A DNA stretch of 64,000 bases from Tangfeifania diversioriginum (GCA_945873105.1 CAMCBW010000003.1:62001-126000), one strand, 5' to 3'; shown: positions 16,570 to 26,141, counted from the stretch's first letter. Numbers and translations: made by a program. Notes: generated by a model from the sequence alone, not told the origin.

Positions 16570-18099
16570 TTACCAACCGGGATTTTGGGTACATAGGGGA
16601 TTTACATCTTTTTCTACCCTTGGGATTGGATATATTTCAAATTTTGGATCATAGACAGTGCCTCCAGCCTTTGCCCCCAGATTAAATTCAATAGCTTCTT
16701 TCACTTTTCCTAGTCTCCGCAGGTCGAAAATGTCATGGAACTCCAAATTTAATTCTTTAATACGCTCGTTAAATATATAATTGCGCATTGTCTCTTTTGT
16801 CCAGGCTGCCGTGCGATCAACTAATTTTGCCCTGGCCCGGCTAAGTATCACATCAAGGTTGTCATAAGTAGTTGTATTAGGCCCCTTAATTTCGTTTTCA
16901 ATTTCAGCAAGCATCAAATATGCATCGGCAAGCCGGTAAATAATAATATCAGGATCTCCATTACAGCATAATTGATCGGGGTCGATATACTTATTCTGGC
17001 ACATACCTCTTGTTTTATCATTATATGGAGCATCTTTTCCCCATACACGTTTTAGTGTTGGATTATTTCTCCATACATATTCATATACCAGATTTACATT
17101 ACGTCGTTCATCGGTAGCATCATATAGGGTGTAAAGATCTTCCATAAAACCAACCTGGTGCTGACCTCCTGTTGCATTGTTTGACCAAAACGATTGTTCT
17201 GGACCATATGAAAAGGAAAATGTATTACCATGCCCTTCAACCGTCTGGGTTTGCTGAAGAATAAAGATCAATTCCTTATTAAGTTCTTTAGACGCAACAA
17301 ACTGGTTGCGATCCGCTGAAAGCGGGAATACATCAATATACCTTGACATTAAAGCATACCCATATTGAGTTTTATTAGTGATTACGTCCTGAATTTTCTG
17401 TTTTGCCAATTCTAATTTAGAGGCATCTTGCATGGGTTTTCCTGACATTGTTAAATAGACTTTGCCAAGTAAAAATGGAGCTGCCCCTCTTCCTATTCGG
17501 CCATTCTTTCCAATTAGAGGCAAGTTCTTTTCCGCAAACTGTAAATCCGGAATGATCAGATTATTATAAATTTCTGAGATCGAAGTTCTCGGCAAATAAG
17601 CGTCTTTTTCCAATTCAGTAGGATTTATTCTTAATGGTATTTCGCCATATAACCGCACCAGGTTAAAATAGAGATAAGCACGAATCCACTTTGCTTCTGA
17701 AATGTATTCATTCTTTTTCGCATCGGTCATGTCAATACCCGGAATATACTTGATCGCCATGTTACAACGGTTAATCACATCGTAACAAGTACTCCAATAG
17801 GTATTCAAATCTGCCTGCGAATAATCAATTTTATACTGGCTTATCTGTTTTAAAGTTGGATTTCGAGTAAGCGAATACTTACCAGGAAATACAATTAATC
17901 TTGATGAAATTAATGATTGAAAATTAGAAGTATGTAACCCCTCATATATACCATTAATAGTTGCTATTGCATCTGTTTCGAACCTGAAAAAACTTTTAGT
18001 GGTAATGGAAGAATAGGGCGTTTCTTCCAGATCGGAACAGGAAAAGGTTCCTGTAAGCAGTAAAGCAATTGTAAAGATTTTTAATATTTTTGATTTCAT
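16570..18099 (-). CDS. SusD/RagB-family surface glycan-binding lipoprotein
   Basis: 509 residues. Lipoprotein signal MKSKILKIFTIALLLTGTFSC (Cys21), then the SusD N-terminal pattern SDLEETPYSSITTKSFF and TPR-like helices (KWIRAYLYFNLVRLYGEIPL). The C-terminal part has the usual RxxELNLE-type segment (NERIKELNLEFHDIFDLRR). SusD proteins cap the SusC barrel and deliver oligosaccharides to it. It starts 12 bp after the SusC stop, the standard pair arrangement, and has normal length. Ligand specificity is not predictable from sequence; the sulfatase-rich context suggests a sulfated glycan. Confidence 0.96.
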   Translation of the reverse strand: MKSKILKIFTIALLLTGTFSCSDLEETPYSSITTKSFFRFETDAIATINGIYEGLHTSNFQSLISSRLIVFPGKYSLTRNPTLKQISQYKIDYSQADLNTYWSTCYDVINRCNMAIKYIPGIDMTDAKKNEYISEAKWIRAYLYFNLVRLYGEIPLRINPTELEKDAYLPRTSISEIYNNLIIPDLQFAEKNLPLIGKNGRIGRGAAPFLLGKVYLTMSGKPMQDASKLELAKQKIQDVITNKTQYGYALMSRYIDVFPLSADRNQFVASKELNKELIFILQQTQTVEGHGNTFSFSYGPEQSFWSNNATGGQHQVGFMEDLYTLYDATDERRNVNLVYEYVWRNNPTLKRVWGKDAPYNDKTRGMCQNKYIDPDQLCCNGDPDIIIYRLADAYLMLAEIENEIKGPNTTTYDNLDVILSRARAKLVDRTAAWTKETMRNYIFNERIKELNLEFHDIFDLRRLGKVKEAIEFNLGAKAGGTVYDPKFEIYPIPRVEKDVNPLCTQNPGW

Positions 18100-18111
18100 A
18101 ATTTCAAGCTT

Positions 18112-21100
18112 TTATAATCCCATTTTAAATCCAAAAGTAAAAGTCCGGCTTTGCGGATAAGCAAAGAAATCAACACCAATTGCATCGTCCCTTTTTCCAA
18201 AGAGACTGACTTCAGGATCCAGACCCGAATAATTGGTAATGGTTAATAGATTTGTACCGGTTACATATAATTCTATCGATTTTACGACTTTCATGTTTTT
18301 AAGTGGTACATTGTATCGCAATGAAACATTCTTTAGCCTTGTATATGAACCATCCTCAATGGTTGCACTGGTTGGTTTAAAATATTGCTGGACACTTCCG
18401 GCCGGATATTTAATGTTGTTATGTGGATTATCTGGAGTCCATCGGTTTTCATACCAACTCGCACGATTGTTGTAATATTTATAACCTGTGCCTACATAAA
18501 TATCTGTGGCATTAAATAAATCGTTTCCATAGACTCCCTGAATAAACACATTAATTGTAAAATTCTTGTAACTAATATCGTTGTTGAACCCGATCATAAA
18601 ATCAGGATTCGGATCACCTAAAATTACCCTGTCAGTTGCACTTATAATTTTATCACCATTTTGATCCTTGAATTTCCAGTATCCCTTTTCAGAAATACCA
18701 TTATATGTTGCAAATTTGGGTTTTCCGCTTGCATCGAAATCTTCAGGCTGAATTAATCCATCAAGTTCATACCCATAAAACACACTGAATGGTTGACCAA
18801 CAAATTGTCCGCTAATCGGCTCATTTAAGAAATTACTGTCCATAATTGGTCCTGCGATATAAGGCAATCCGCCAAGGTCCAATACTTCTGAGCGGTTCCT
18901 GGAATAATTAAAATTTGTCCGCCAGGTAAAGTCAGGGGTTTTTACCGGTTCTCCTTCAAGAGTAATTTCAAATCCTTCGTTTCCTAACTTGCCCCTGTTC
19001 ATAGTTATCGTTCTGTAACCCGCCGATCCGGGCAACTGGAAAGGCATCAAAAGGTCGCGCGTAGTCTTTTTGTAATAATCAAAAGTAAAACCAATCCTTC
19101 CGGCTAAGAATTTAAGGTCTAACCCTGCATTAAATTGTGCTGTTGTTTCCCATTTCAGCTCAGGGTTACCCATTATTGTTGGTCTGACACCAGCCACTTC
19201 ACCATTACCGGAAACATAGTTTGCTTTACCATATTGTGGAATTGATTGATAGGGCTGTATTGCCTGGCTTCCCGTTTCTCCAATGCCTGCCCTTAATTTA
19301 AATTCAGATATTGCACGAATCCCTTTCATGAATTCCTCTTCGTTCACACGCCATGCTCCGGAAACGGAGGGGAAAAAGGAGTATTTGTTATTGGGTGTAA
19401 AAACACTCGATCCATCCATCCTGCCTGAAAAAGAAATCAGATATTTTGAACTATAATCGTAATTGGCCCTAAAAAAATATGATTGCAGTTGACGATCTTC
19501 TCTTCTGTAATAATATGGATTAATAAGGGTTCCATATTCCAGACCATAAATTTCAAGTGCATCAGAAAAAAAATTCCTCACCTGATTGACATGTGATTTC
19601 AATATATTCTTTTGCCATGAATAGCCTAATACAGCGTTTATGGAGTGCCTGTCAATTGATTTTGAATAACTGGCATATAATTCGGCTAAATAATCCATTG
19701 TCTGTTGATTTAACAACCAGGCCTGACTGTTATACAGGTATCCTGGGGAGGTATTTTTATTCCAGTAGCGTTCTCTGTTTTGAACGGTGGAATTGGTACC
19801 ACCCTGAACTGTTAACTTTAAATCTTCATAAATCTGATAATCGAGATTAATGTTAGCTAAAAACAATTTAATATTTTCCTTATCCGTTTGACCTGTCAAC
19901 TGGTAAATTGGGTTTGTGGGCACTGGATCAATCTCACTTGCCATCAACTGATCCTCATTTGCCAGGGGCGAATTGCGCAATGCATTAAAAATAATTCCCC
20001 CGCCGGTTTCTGTATTCTTACTTCCGTCAGAACCTGCAATCCTGTCATTTTCAGTGACAGAATAATTTATATTCGTAGAAAGTGTAATCTTTTCGGTAAG
20101 CTGGTTGTTCAGGTTTGTCCGCAGGGTTGCGCGCTCAAAACCACTTCCGGTAATTATTCCGGCATAATCAGAGTAAGACCCTGAGACAAGGTAACGGTTT
20201 TGTACACTGCCACCAGCTACCGATAAATTGTAATTTTGCCCCCAAGATCGTTGCATTACTTTATCAATCCAAGTAGTGGTCGTTGTATCTGTAGGTAAAG
20301 CCGGATCCCATCTGGGTAAGGAATTTCCATATTCTACATATTGCGGTCCACTCATCATTTCAGGATAATCAATTGATTCACTTGCAAATGCTTCAGACGA
20401 AAAGTTAATAACCGGTTTTTCGGTTGCTTTTCCTTTTTTGGTTGTTATCATTAGTACTCCATTGGCTCCACGTGCTCCATAAATTGCTGTTGCCGATGCA
20501 TCCTTAAGAATTTCAATAGATGCAACGTCATCCATATTGATAAATGACAACACACTTGAACTTGATGCATCAAGACCTCCTGTAGGAGCGTTATCAGAGA
20601 CAAGTGGATAACCGTCGAGTACAATCAGAGGTTCATTATTTCCCTGAAAAGAATTGCTTCCCCTTATCCTGATACGTGATAAAGCACCCGGTTCACCTGA
20701 TGTGGCCGAGACCTGCATCCCCGACGAACGACCCTGTAAAGCAACATCAAGAGTTGGAGTATTTATTTTATTAATATCTTTTGAAGATACCTGACTAATT
20801 GAACCAGATACTTTCCGTGCACTTTGTGTCCCATAACCAACTGCCACCACTTCTTCTAACCCGATGGATTCTTCTTCAAAAACAACATCAATTATCGACT
20901 TACCTGCAACATCAATCTCTTGTGTTTTCATCCCAATGAACGAGAACTGCAAAGTTGCATTTTCGGAAACATTTGATAAAGAGAATTTTCCGTCCATGTC
21001 AGTAATAACCCCAATTGTTGTCCCTTTTACCACCACCGATACTCCCGGCAATGTTGCTCCGGATGGGTCTGTGACTTTCCCGGTTATGGATTTCTTCTGC

Positions 21101-21501
21101 TGCGAGGAGTTGATTGAGGTAGACGGGCTATCTCCCTTGGGTTTTAAAATAATAAAGTTACTGTCGAGTACTTTGTATTCAATTCCTGCACTGTTGAAGA
21201 GCATGCTCATGATGTCGTCGATCGTTGCATTGGTTATCTCAACATCCACCTTTTTCTCAACGTTCACTTTTTTCTCTTCATAAAAGAACCTGAACTCACT
21301 GCTATGCTCTATTTTAGTGAGGACATCCTTCACCATAATAGATTTTTCGTTCATACTCATCCGCCAATTTTGGGAATAGACGGATGCGGCACTTTGAAGT
21401 ACCCCCACCACCATTAAAATCAGAGATAATCTCATAATCAACAATCCCTTTCCGATTATCCTTTTTAGTTCAGGATAATCTTTTAATCGTTTTTTTTTCA
21501 T
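18112..21501 (-). CDS. SusC/RagA-family TonB-dependent receptor with STN domain
   Basis: 1,129 residues. After the signal region comes an STN (secretin/TonB N-terminal) domain at about 48-120 (MVKDVLTKIEHSSEFRFFYE), next a carboxypeptidase-D-like regulatory fold at about 140-215 (ITGKVTDPSGATLPGVSVVV), then the plug (VVAVGYGTQ, IRIRGSNSFQGNNEPLIVLD, KDASATAIYGARGANGV) and the outer-membrane barrel ending with Tyr/Phe-rich strands (RTFTFGFKMGL). It imports oligosaccharides with energy from TonB. The STN domain marks it as a transducer that signals to a FecR anti-sigma; the ECF/FecR pair directly upstream is the obvious partner. A separate promoter must exist in 21502-21578 because a terminator follows fecR. 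Confidence 0.96.
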   Translation of the reverse strand: MKKKRLKDYPELKRIIGKGLLIMRLSLILMVVGVLQSAASVYSQNWRMSMNEKSIMVKDVLTKIEHSSEFRFFYEEKKVNVEKKVDVEITNATIDDIMSMLFNSAGIEYKVLDSNFIILKPKGDSPSTSINSSQQKKSITGKVTDPSGATLPGVSVVVKGTTIGVITDMDGKFSLSNVSENATLQFSFIGMKTQEIDVAGKSIIDVVFEEESIGLEEVVAVGYGTQSARKVSGSISQVSSKDINKINTPTLDVALQGRSSGMQVSATSGEPGALSRIRIRGSNSFQGNNEPLIVLDGYPLVSDNAPTGGLDASSSSVLSFINMDDVASIEILKDASATAIYGARGANGVLMITTKKGKATEKPVINFSSEAFASESIDYPEMMSGPQYVEYGNSLPRWDPALPTDTTTTTWIDKVMQRSWGQNYNLSVAGGSVQNRYLVSGSYSDYAGIITGSGFERATLRTNLNNQLTEKITLSTNINYSVTENDRIAGSDGSKNTETGGGIIFNALRNSPLANEDQLMASEIDPVPTNPIYQLTGQTDKENIKLFLANINLDYQIYEDLKLTVQGGTNSTVQNRERYWNKNTSPGYLYNSQAWLLNQQTMDYLAELYASYSKSIDRHSINAVLGYSWQKNILKSHVNQVRNFFSDALEIYGLEYGTLINPYYYRREDRQLQSYFFRANYDYSSKYLISFSGRMDGSSVFTPNNKYSFFPSVSGAWRVNEEEFMKGIRAISEFKLRAGIGETGSQAIQPYQSIPQYGKANYVSGNGEVAGVRPTIMGNPELKWETTAQFNAGLDLKFLAGRIGFTFDYYKKTTRDLLMPFQLPGSAGYRTITMNRGKLGNEGFEITLEGEPVKTPDFTWRTNFNYSRNRSEVLDLGGLPYIAGPIMDSNFLNEPISGQFVGQPFSVFYGYELDGLIQPEDFDASGKPKFATYNGISEKGYWKFKDQNGDKIISATDRVILGDPNPDFMIGFNNDISYKNFTINVFIQGVYGNDLFNATDIYVGTGYKYYNNRASWYENRWTPDNPHNNIKYPAGSVQQYFKPTSATIEDGSYTRLKNVSLRYNVPLKNMKVVKSIELYVTGTNLLTITNYSGLDPEVSLFGKRDDAIGVDFFAYPQSRTFTFGFKMGL

Positions 21502-21578
21502 AAATTTGAGAACTTAGATAGTTAAACATTGTGCCTGTCAGACTGCAAATCAAGAGGCACGATAATTGATTATTGTAC

Positions 21579-21609
21579 AAAACCGGGAAATGCTGCAAAC
21601 ATTTTCCGG
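21579..21609 (-). terminator. Rho-independent terminator after the FecR gene
   Basis: On the transcribed strand a 10-bp stem (CCGGAAAATG / CATTTCCCGG, one G-T pair) with a 7-base loop is followed by TTTTG, starting 8 bases past the FecR stop. It separates the sigma/anti-sigma transcript from susC. Confidence 0.8.
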
Positions 21610-21616
21610 TTATTTT

Positions 21617-22597
21617 TTATTTTTTGGAAAACAACGATAAGGTATCTCCATTGCGTTTATATTTTATTGACGAAGCAAATTCAAGTGCTTTAAGCATGTT
21701 ATTCAGATCCTGGTCACCGATTGTCCCGGTATAGACATGGTTTTGAACTTCATTGTCTCCGAAAACCACTTTCACATTAAACCTTCTTTCAATCCTTTTC
21801 GCCAGTGCCCATATGGTTTCTTTCTCAATTACCATGATTCCTCTTGTCCAGCTTGAATAACGCTGATCGGAAATTTTTAGCTTGGTTGATTCATGCGTGA
21901 CCTTGTTGTAAGAGTAGGCTTCACTCGGATTTAAAATGATATTTCCTGACTGGTCACTGATCTTAACTTTTCCACTGGACAGATAAGTGGTAGTGGAAAT
22001 ATCATCTTGATAGGAAGTTACATTAAAACTGGTACCCAACACCTCTATCTGGCTAGTGGTGGTTTCCACAGTGAATGGCCTAGATGGATCATGGGTGACT
22101 TCAAAATAGCCTTCACCTTCCAATCTGACAATTCGTTGGTGGGTATCAAATTTTACAAATTTAAGATGGGTGTCGCTATTGAGCTGAACTTTGGAGCCAT
22201 CGGGTAATACGACTGTGGAGCGTTGTCCTTTGGGAACAATTATTTCGGAAAATGAATTTTCTGAACTTTTGGTAGATTCAGATAAATAATATCCAACTAC
22301 CCCTGAAATGCACATAAAAAAAAGAAAGATTGCCGCGTATTTTGAAAGACGGATGAATAAATTTCTTTTTTGTTCCTTCTCATTCAGGGACCTGATAATG
22401 TTCCAGATTCTCTCTGTTTCCTTATCATGACAGATGGGGTCAATCTCGTTTTCAAGGCCAGCCAGTATCCAGACATTCCTAAGCCGTGCTAGTTCATTTT
22501 TCCTGTTTTCCGATTCATCCATCCACTCCTGAACAGCCAGGATTTCTATTTGAACTGCTTGTCCAGAAACGTATTTAAACAATAATTCGTTGGTCAT
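21617..22597 (-). CDS. FecR-family anti-sigma factor
   Basis: 326 residues in the usual three parts: an N-terminal cytoplasmic segment (about 1-80) that holds the sigma factor, one membrane span at about 86-106 (YAAIFLFFMCISGVVGYYL), and a periplasmic FecR domain (VPKGQRSTVVLPDGSKVQL, LEGEGYFEVTHDPSRPFTV) followed by a DUF4974-like C-terminal domain (ERRFNVKVVFGDN) that resembles STN. The periplasmic part senses the STN domain of the adjacent SusC when substrate is bound and then releases the ECF sigma. It is 77 bp downstream of the sigma gene in the same direction. Confidence 0.95.
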   Translation of the reverse strand: MTNELLFKYVSGQAVQIEILAVQEWMDESENRKNELARLRNVWILAGLENEIDPICHDKETERIWNIIRSLNEKEQKRNLFIRLSKYAAIFLFFMCISGVVGYYLSESTKSSENSFSEIIVPKGQRSTVVLPDGSKVQLNSDTHLKFVKFDTHQRIVRLEGEGYFEVTHDPSRPFTVETTTSQIEVLGTSFNVTSYQDDISTTTYLSSGKVKISDQSGNIILNPSEAYSYNKVTHESTKLKISDQRYSSWTRGIMVIEKETIWALAKRIERRFNVKVVFGDNEVQNHVYTGTIGDQDLNNMLKALEFASSIKYKRNGDTLSLFSKK

Positions 22598-22674
22598 ATT
22601 ACTGCATTTATATACTTAAAACGAATATGCAGTCAAATACCCTTAGTCAGTTGAGGATTTTTTTGAAATTATTT

Positions 22675-23304
22675 TTAGTGTGTTGCTGTTGGAGTCTTGG
22701 AAGTCAGCCGCCTTACCCACATCATAAAAAGAAGGAGCGATCCAGGTAGTCTTCGCTCAAGTTCCGCTTTGATGGTTTTCAGTGCTTTGGTAATATGACT
22801 CTCCACTGTCTTTTCGGAAAGTTCCAGCAACTCAGAAATCTCCCTGTTTTTTAAGCCATTGGTTCGGCTCAAAAGAAAAATTTTTCGGCATTGATCCGGG
22901 AGACCAGCTACAGCAAGGTTTATTTCAGCCTGGAGTTCGGATGCGAAGATTTTATCCAGAATGGGGTCCGATAATGCATCAAAATTCTCAGTTAACTGCC
23001 GATACTCATCCTGCCTGTCTGTCCTGTATTGCAAAACCAGGCGTTCTCTCCTGATCATATCGATGCACCTGTTCCTGGTCAGAGTAAACAAGAACGCATT
23101 CAGGTTGGTGCCTTCAATCAGTTTGTTTCGATTGTCCCATAATACCAAAAAAACATCCTGAAGGATTTCTTTGGCGTTTTCCTGATTGTTCAGGTACCCA
23201 TTTGCAAAATTGAATAACCTGGAATACCAATGATCCATGATCATCTTAAAAGCCTTTTCATTTCCGGATTTTAAGGCAAACAGATATTCCTGGCTCTCTT
23301 TCAA
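22675..23304 (-). CDS. ECF sigma-70 factor, Bacteroidota PUL-regulator type
   Basis: 209 residues. Region 2 is at about 20-90 (DHWYSRLFNFANGYL, ILQDVFLVLWDNRNKL, FLFTLTRNRCIDMIRRE) and region 4 at about 135-190 (LPDQCRKIFLLSRTNGLKNR, ISELLELSEKTVESHITKAL). The last 20 residues form a basic/hydrophobic tail (LLLFMMWVRRL). It directs RNA polymerase to the PUL promoter, most likely that of susC just downstream of fecR, when released by FecR. A good TAnnTTTG promoter lies 26 bp upstream of the start. Confidence 0.95.
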   Translation of the reverse strand: MKESQEYLFALKSGNEKAFKMIMDHWYSRLFNFANGYLNNQENAKEILQDVFLVLWDNRNKLIEGTNLNAFLFTLTRNRCIDMIRRERLVLQYRTDRQDEYRQLTENFDALSDPILDKIFASELQAEINLAVAGLPDQCRKIFLLSRTNGLKNREISELLELSEKTVESHITKALKTIKAELERRLPGSLLLFMMWVRRLTSKTPTATH

Positions 23305-23329
23305 TTAAGTTGTTGTATGATTGTCAAGA

Positions 23330-23337
23330 CAAATATA
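23330..23337 (-). promoter_or_regulatory. TAnnTTTG -7 element for the ECF sigma gene
   Basis: TATATTTG on the minus strand, an exact match to the Bacteroidota -7 consensus, 26 bp upstream of the sigma-factor ATG. No convincing -33 TTTG at the expected distance. Confidence 0.55.
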
Positions 23338-23787
23338 AATTGAATTTTGTTAATTTGATTTTTCCCAATAAAGTTAAGCTGTTTAAAGTATGTAAGCTTT
23401 AATGAATGCTGGGTTTCAAAACAGAATTGGAATAACAAACCAGGAAATCCCGCAGGATTTCCAACAACCAGTGCCAACCAGTGGGAAAAAGTTAGTGACA
23501 AATAGGGGAATTCCAAGTCTACTTTATTGCAAATAAACGTTTCAACCACGTATTACTCTTTTAGGGTATACCCTACGGAGTAACTTGCAATATCAGTAAA
23601 AACTATTGGAACTCTTTATTGGAGTTACGTAATAAGCGTAACTTTTGCATACCTATATACAGTATCAAATGAGGATCCTCTAAAGCCGCATTTTGGGTTG
23701 ATGAATCTATAAAATTGAATAGGACAGAAAGCGAACAGACAAAATCCAATAAAATCTAAATATATCTATTTGATTGGCCAAGTTCCC
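23338..23787. other. 450 bp gap between PUL and accessory island, with two inverted repeats
   Basis: No convincing gene. It holds an 8-bp hairpin with 4-base loop (GGAAATCC / GGATTTCC, 23443-23462), a short direct repeat of CAACCAGTG just after it, and a perfect 14-bp palindrome TAGGGTATACCCTA (23562-23575). Beyond the palindrome the base composition becomes AT-rich like the island to the right, so the boundary of the accessory segment is probably in 23,560-23,790. An 82-residue minus-strand frame at 23301-23549 overlaps the promoter and is not believed. Confidence 0.5.
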
Positions 23788-24657
23788 TTAGTACTGACTA
23801 AGAAGAAGCTCATTGAAGTCTTTGTATCCTGGGTAAATGATTTGTGAACGGTTGATGGCATCGGGCCGAAGTGCAAGGATCCGCTTTGCTGCCTCTTTGC
23901 CAGCATTGTCGTTATCCAGAAAAAGATTGATTCTTGAGTATTTCGGCATTAGATCAATAAATTTCTCGACAAAACCAACTCCATTGAGAACAATGGTGTC
24001 ACACCCTGCCCTCCCTGTTTTGAAGTAGGTCAATGCTGAAAGAAAATCCATAAAGCCTTCGAACAAGTTCGCAGAAGATCTGGATTTTCCAGGGATGGTA
24101 GTTATGGCTTTGGGAGAGTTTGACCCCTTAAAATATTTGCTTCGAAGTTCAAATCCATGTCTATCGTTCTCAAAAGCTAAAGCGAAATATTCCTTTTTGT
24201 TTCCGTTGAATCGATAATAAGCCTCCCGGCAGTAAGAAATTGCAAAGGCAGGTTTTATCTTTCTACCATTGAGATAACTGAGCAAACTAAGGTTTTGAAG
24301 TGGTTGCAAATTAAGTATTTCAATCCTTGGTTCATTCTGACTATCTTCTTGAAGGCCAGAAAAAGATTCAGAAACATAAGACGTGAGAGAGTCAAAGTGA
24401 GTCCCGTCCAAGATCAGCAATGCTCCGGAAACATCTACATTATAAGTTTTACATAGTAGATCGATCATGCCTCCTCCTGTGTTAATTCCAAAATCATACC
24501 AAAGGTTTCTGGCAGTGTCGACTTTAAAGCTGGCAGTTTTTTCATTTCTAAACGGAGAACAGAACCAGAGATTATCTCCTTTCTGTCTTTGCGGATTGAT
24601 CCCATTCCTTATCAGGAATCTTGCTAGATTGATTTTGTTGGCTTCAAGGCAGTTCAT
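23788..24657 (-). CDS. TOPRIM-domain primase of an integrative element
   Basis: 289 residues. The N-terminus resembles the DnaG/CHC2 zinc-finger region but with an incomplete set of Cys/His ligands (LWFCSPFRNEKTASFKVD, LWYDFGINTGGGMIDLL). The C-terminal half is a TOPRIM fold: NLFEGFMDFLSAL supplies the conserved Glu and INLFLDNDNAGKEAAKRIL the DxDxxG metal site. This short CHC2-TOPRIM layout is common in replication modules of Bacteroidota integrative and mobilizable elements. It is last in the order RHH, HTH, helicase, primase on the minus strand. Full-length DnaG is about twice as long, so this is not the cellular primase. Confidence 0.82.
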   Translation of the reverse strand: MNCLEANKINLARFLIRNGINPQRQKGDNLWFCSPFRNEKTASFKVDTARNLWYDFGINTGGGMIDLLCKTYNVDVSGALLILDGTHFDSLTSYVSESFSGLQEDSQNEPRIEILNLQPLQNLSLLSYLNGRKIKPAFAISYCREAYYRFNGNKKEYFALAFENDRHGFELRSKYFKGSNSPKAITTIPGKSRSSANLFEGFMDFLSALTYFKTGRAGCDTIVLNGVGFVEKFIDLMPKYSRINLFLDNDNAGKEAAKRILALRPDAINRSQIIYPGYKDFNELLLSQY

Positions 24658-24688
24658 TTGTTTCGTATTTATTTGAGCGGCAAAAAGC

Positions 24689-24916
24689 TGTTACAATATT
24701 AACATCGGTTTATCTTCCTTATTTACAAATATTTACATTAATACAATTATGTAACATTTGTAACAATTGATCGGACTGATTCGTCCTTGCCGTTTCAATT
24801 TGTTACATTGTTACTACTTTGTTACATAATTGTTATAGAATTTAATATTTGTTAATATATTGATATTTAATAAATTAATTTTATCCTTTCTTGGCAAAAT
24901 CTCGCGTTAGTAACAA
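24689..24916. repeat. cluster of TGTTAC/GTAACA hexamers, candidate origin
   Basis: The very AT-rich gap between primase and helicase carries at least seven copies of TGTTAC in either orientation: about 24689, 24751, 24760, 24802, 24810, 24821 and 24910, plus near-matches at 24832 and 24850. Two of them form a long inverted repeat (TGTAACAATTG near 24759 against CAATTTGTTACA ending 24807). Such iterated short motifs beside primase/helicase genes resemble initiator-binding iterons. The function is inferred. Confidence 0.5.
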
Positions 24917-24924
24917 TTAACAAT

Positions 24925-26133
24925 TCATTTTTGAAATTCATTTTTTTGAAAAGAGTAACATCTTCCAACTCTTTTATAAATCTCTTTAACACCGTTGATG
25001 AGATCTATTGAATAGCTGTTGTACCTGACCGATTTTTCGGATGGTTCCTTATTCCACTTTTTGAATACCTCTATGACCTGGGTGGAGGAAGCCCTGAAGT
25101 TGTTTTCGTTTAACCGTTGAACCATATCCTTGGGGGTCAGTTGAAGTTCTTCCAAGTCAAATATGACTAATTCCTCCTGAATGATATTCTTGATTTCGCG
25201 CTCCAGCCGGGAGGTGCTTTTATTGATAACCTTCTGCAGAGCTTCGGTATAGATCTGTTCTCGCGTAAACCACATCCTGGTTAGCCTTTCACTGTTTATC
25301 TTCCGTTTACCAAGAAAGAACAAAAAAGCAGGAATCTCCTTTTGTAAAAAATCTTTGTCAAAGTCTGGTATTTCATTTTCAATGAGAGGTATTTTTCTAA
25401 TCCAAAATCTTATCTCATCAGGTTCAATTTTGATGAAATCCTCTTCATTATTGGAACAGAGGATGAATTTTCCAAAAAACTCACACTCGATTTTATCTTT
25501 ACCTTTGGCTTCGCTTTTAATTGACCTTGAAGTGGAGAGATTCTTAAGTTTTTCTATATCTTCTTTCCTGTTCAGGGAGATCTCTTCTCCGCCAACAATA
25601 AGCTTTGATGCCCAGCCTGAGTTAAAGTTGTTTCTAAAGTCCTCGTCCGTATTAATGGTCATATTTGCCCCATAGATAAGTTTTAGCCAGTTCAGAAATG
25701 TGGTTTTTCCGGTTTTTCGCTCAAAACTGACTAAGCAAAGAATAGGCAGCATCTGTGTCGGCTGCCTGTAGATGATTGTCAAATAATCCAATCCAATTTC
25801 CTGCTGTTCGCCAAAAATGTGTTTCAGGAATGACAGCGTTTTATCAATCTCCCCTTCATTCGGCTTATACATGACTGGTTCATAAAGGTTGTAACTTCCA
25901 TTGGCGCCAATTTCCTTATTACACCCGTGTACCCTTTGGTAATCCATATTGTTGGGAATAATACAATAACTGTCATACTTGGGTATTTTAGGAAAAATAT
26001 CATTGGCATGATCTTCTTTAATGGTTGCCTTTGACCAGGGAAGTATAATCCTATTGCTATCCTTGGATGCAAGGGGCTGATCAATCAGCTTGTAATAATT
26101 GGTTCCTATGCGGAGGTAGGGAGAGTTTTCCAT
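24925..26133 (-). CDS. primase/helicase (DUF5906/D5-like P-loop ATPase)
   Basis: 402 residues. Walker A is SFERKTGKTTFLNWL (about 137-151) and Walker B-like acidic residues follow at KLIVGGEEISLNRKEDIEKL; the segment KIECEFFGKFILCSNNEEDF matches the sensor region of superfamily-3/D5-type helicases. The C-terminal 100 residues (QLTPKDMVQRLNENNFRASS) look like a winged-helix DNA-binding domain. It should unwind the element's origin. It lies 9 bp from the HTH gene upstream and is separated from the primase by the repeat cluster. Phage, plasmid and satellite elements all use this type; which class applies here is open. Confidence 0.8.
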   Translation of the reverse strand: MENSPYLRIGTNYYKLIDQPLASKDSNRIILPWSKATIKEDHANDIFPKIPKYDSYCIIPNNMDYQRVHGCNKEIGANGSYNLYEPVMYKPNEGEIDKTLSFLKHIFGEQQEIGLDYLTIIYRQPTQMLPILCLVSFERKTGKTTFLNWLKLIYGANMTINTDEDFRNNFNSGWASKLIVGGEEISLNRKEDIEKLKNLSTSRSIKSEAKGKDKIECEFFGKFILCSNNEEDFIKIEPDEIRFWIRKIPLIENEIPDFDKDFLQKEIPAFLFFLGKRKINSERLTRMWFTREQIYTEALQKVINKSTSRLEREIKNIIQEELVIFDLEELQLTPKDMVQRLNENNFRASSTQVIEVFKKWNKEPSEKSVRYNSYSIDLINGVKEIYKRVGRCYSFQKNEFQK

Positions 26134-26141
26134 AACAGAAT

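Noticed and set aside
23301-23549. 82-residue minus-strand open frame before the ECF sigma gene
   Set aside because: It covers the TAnnTTTG promoter and a hairpin, has no domain and low-complexity hydrophobic composition.
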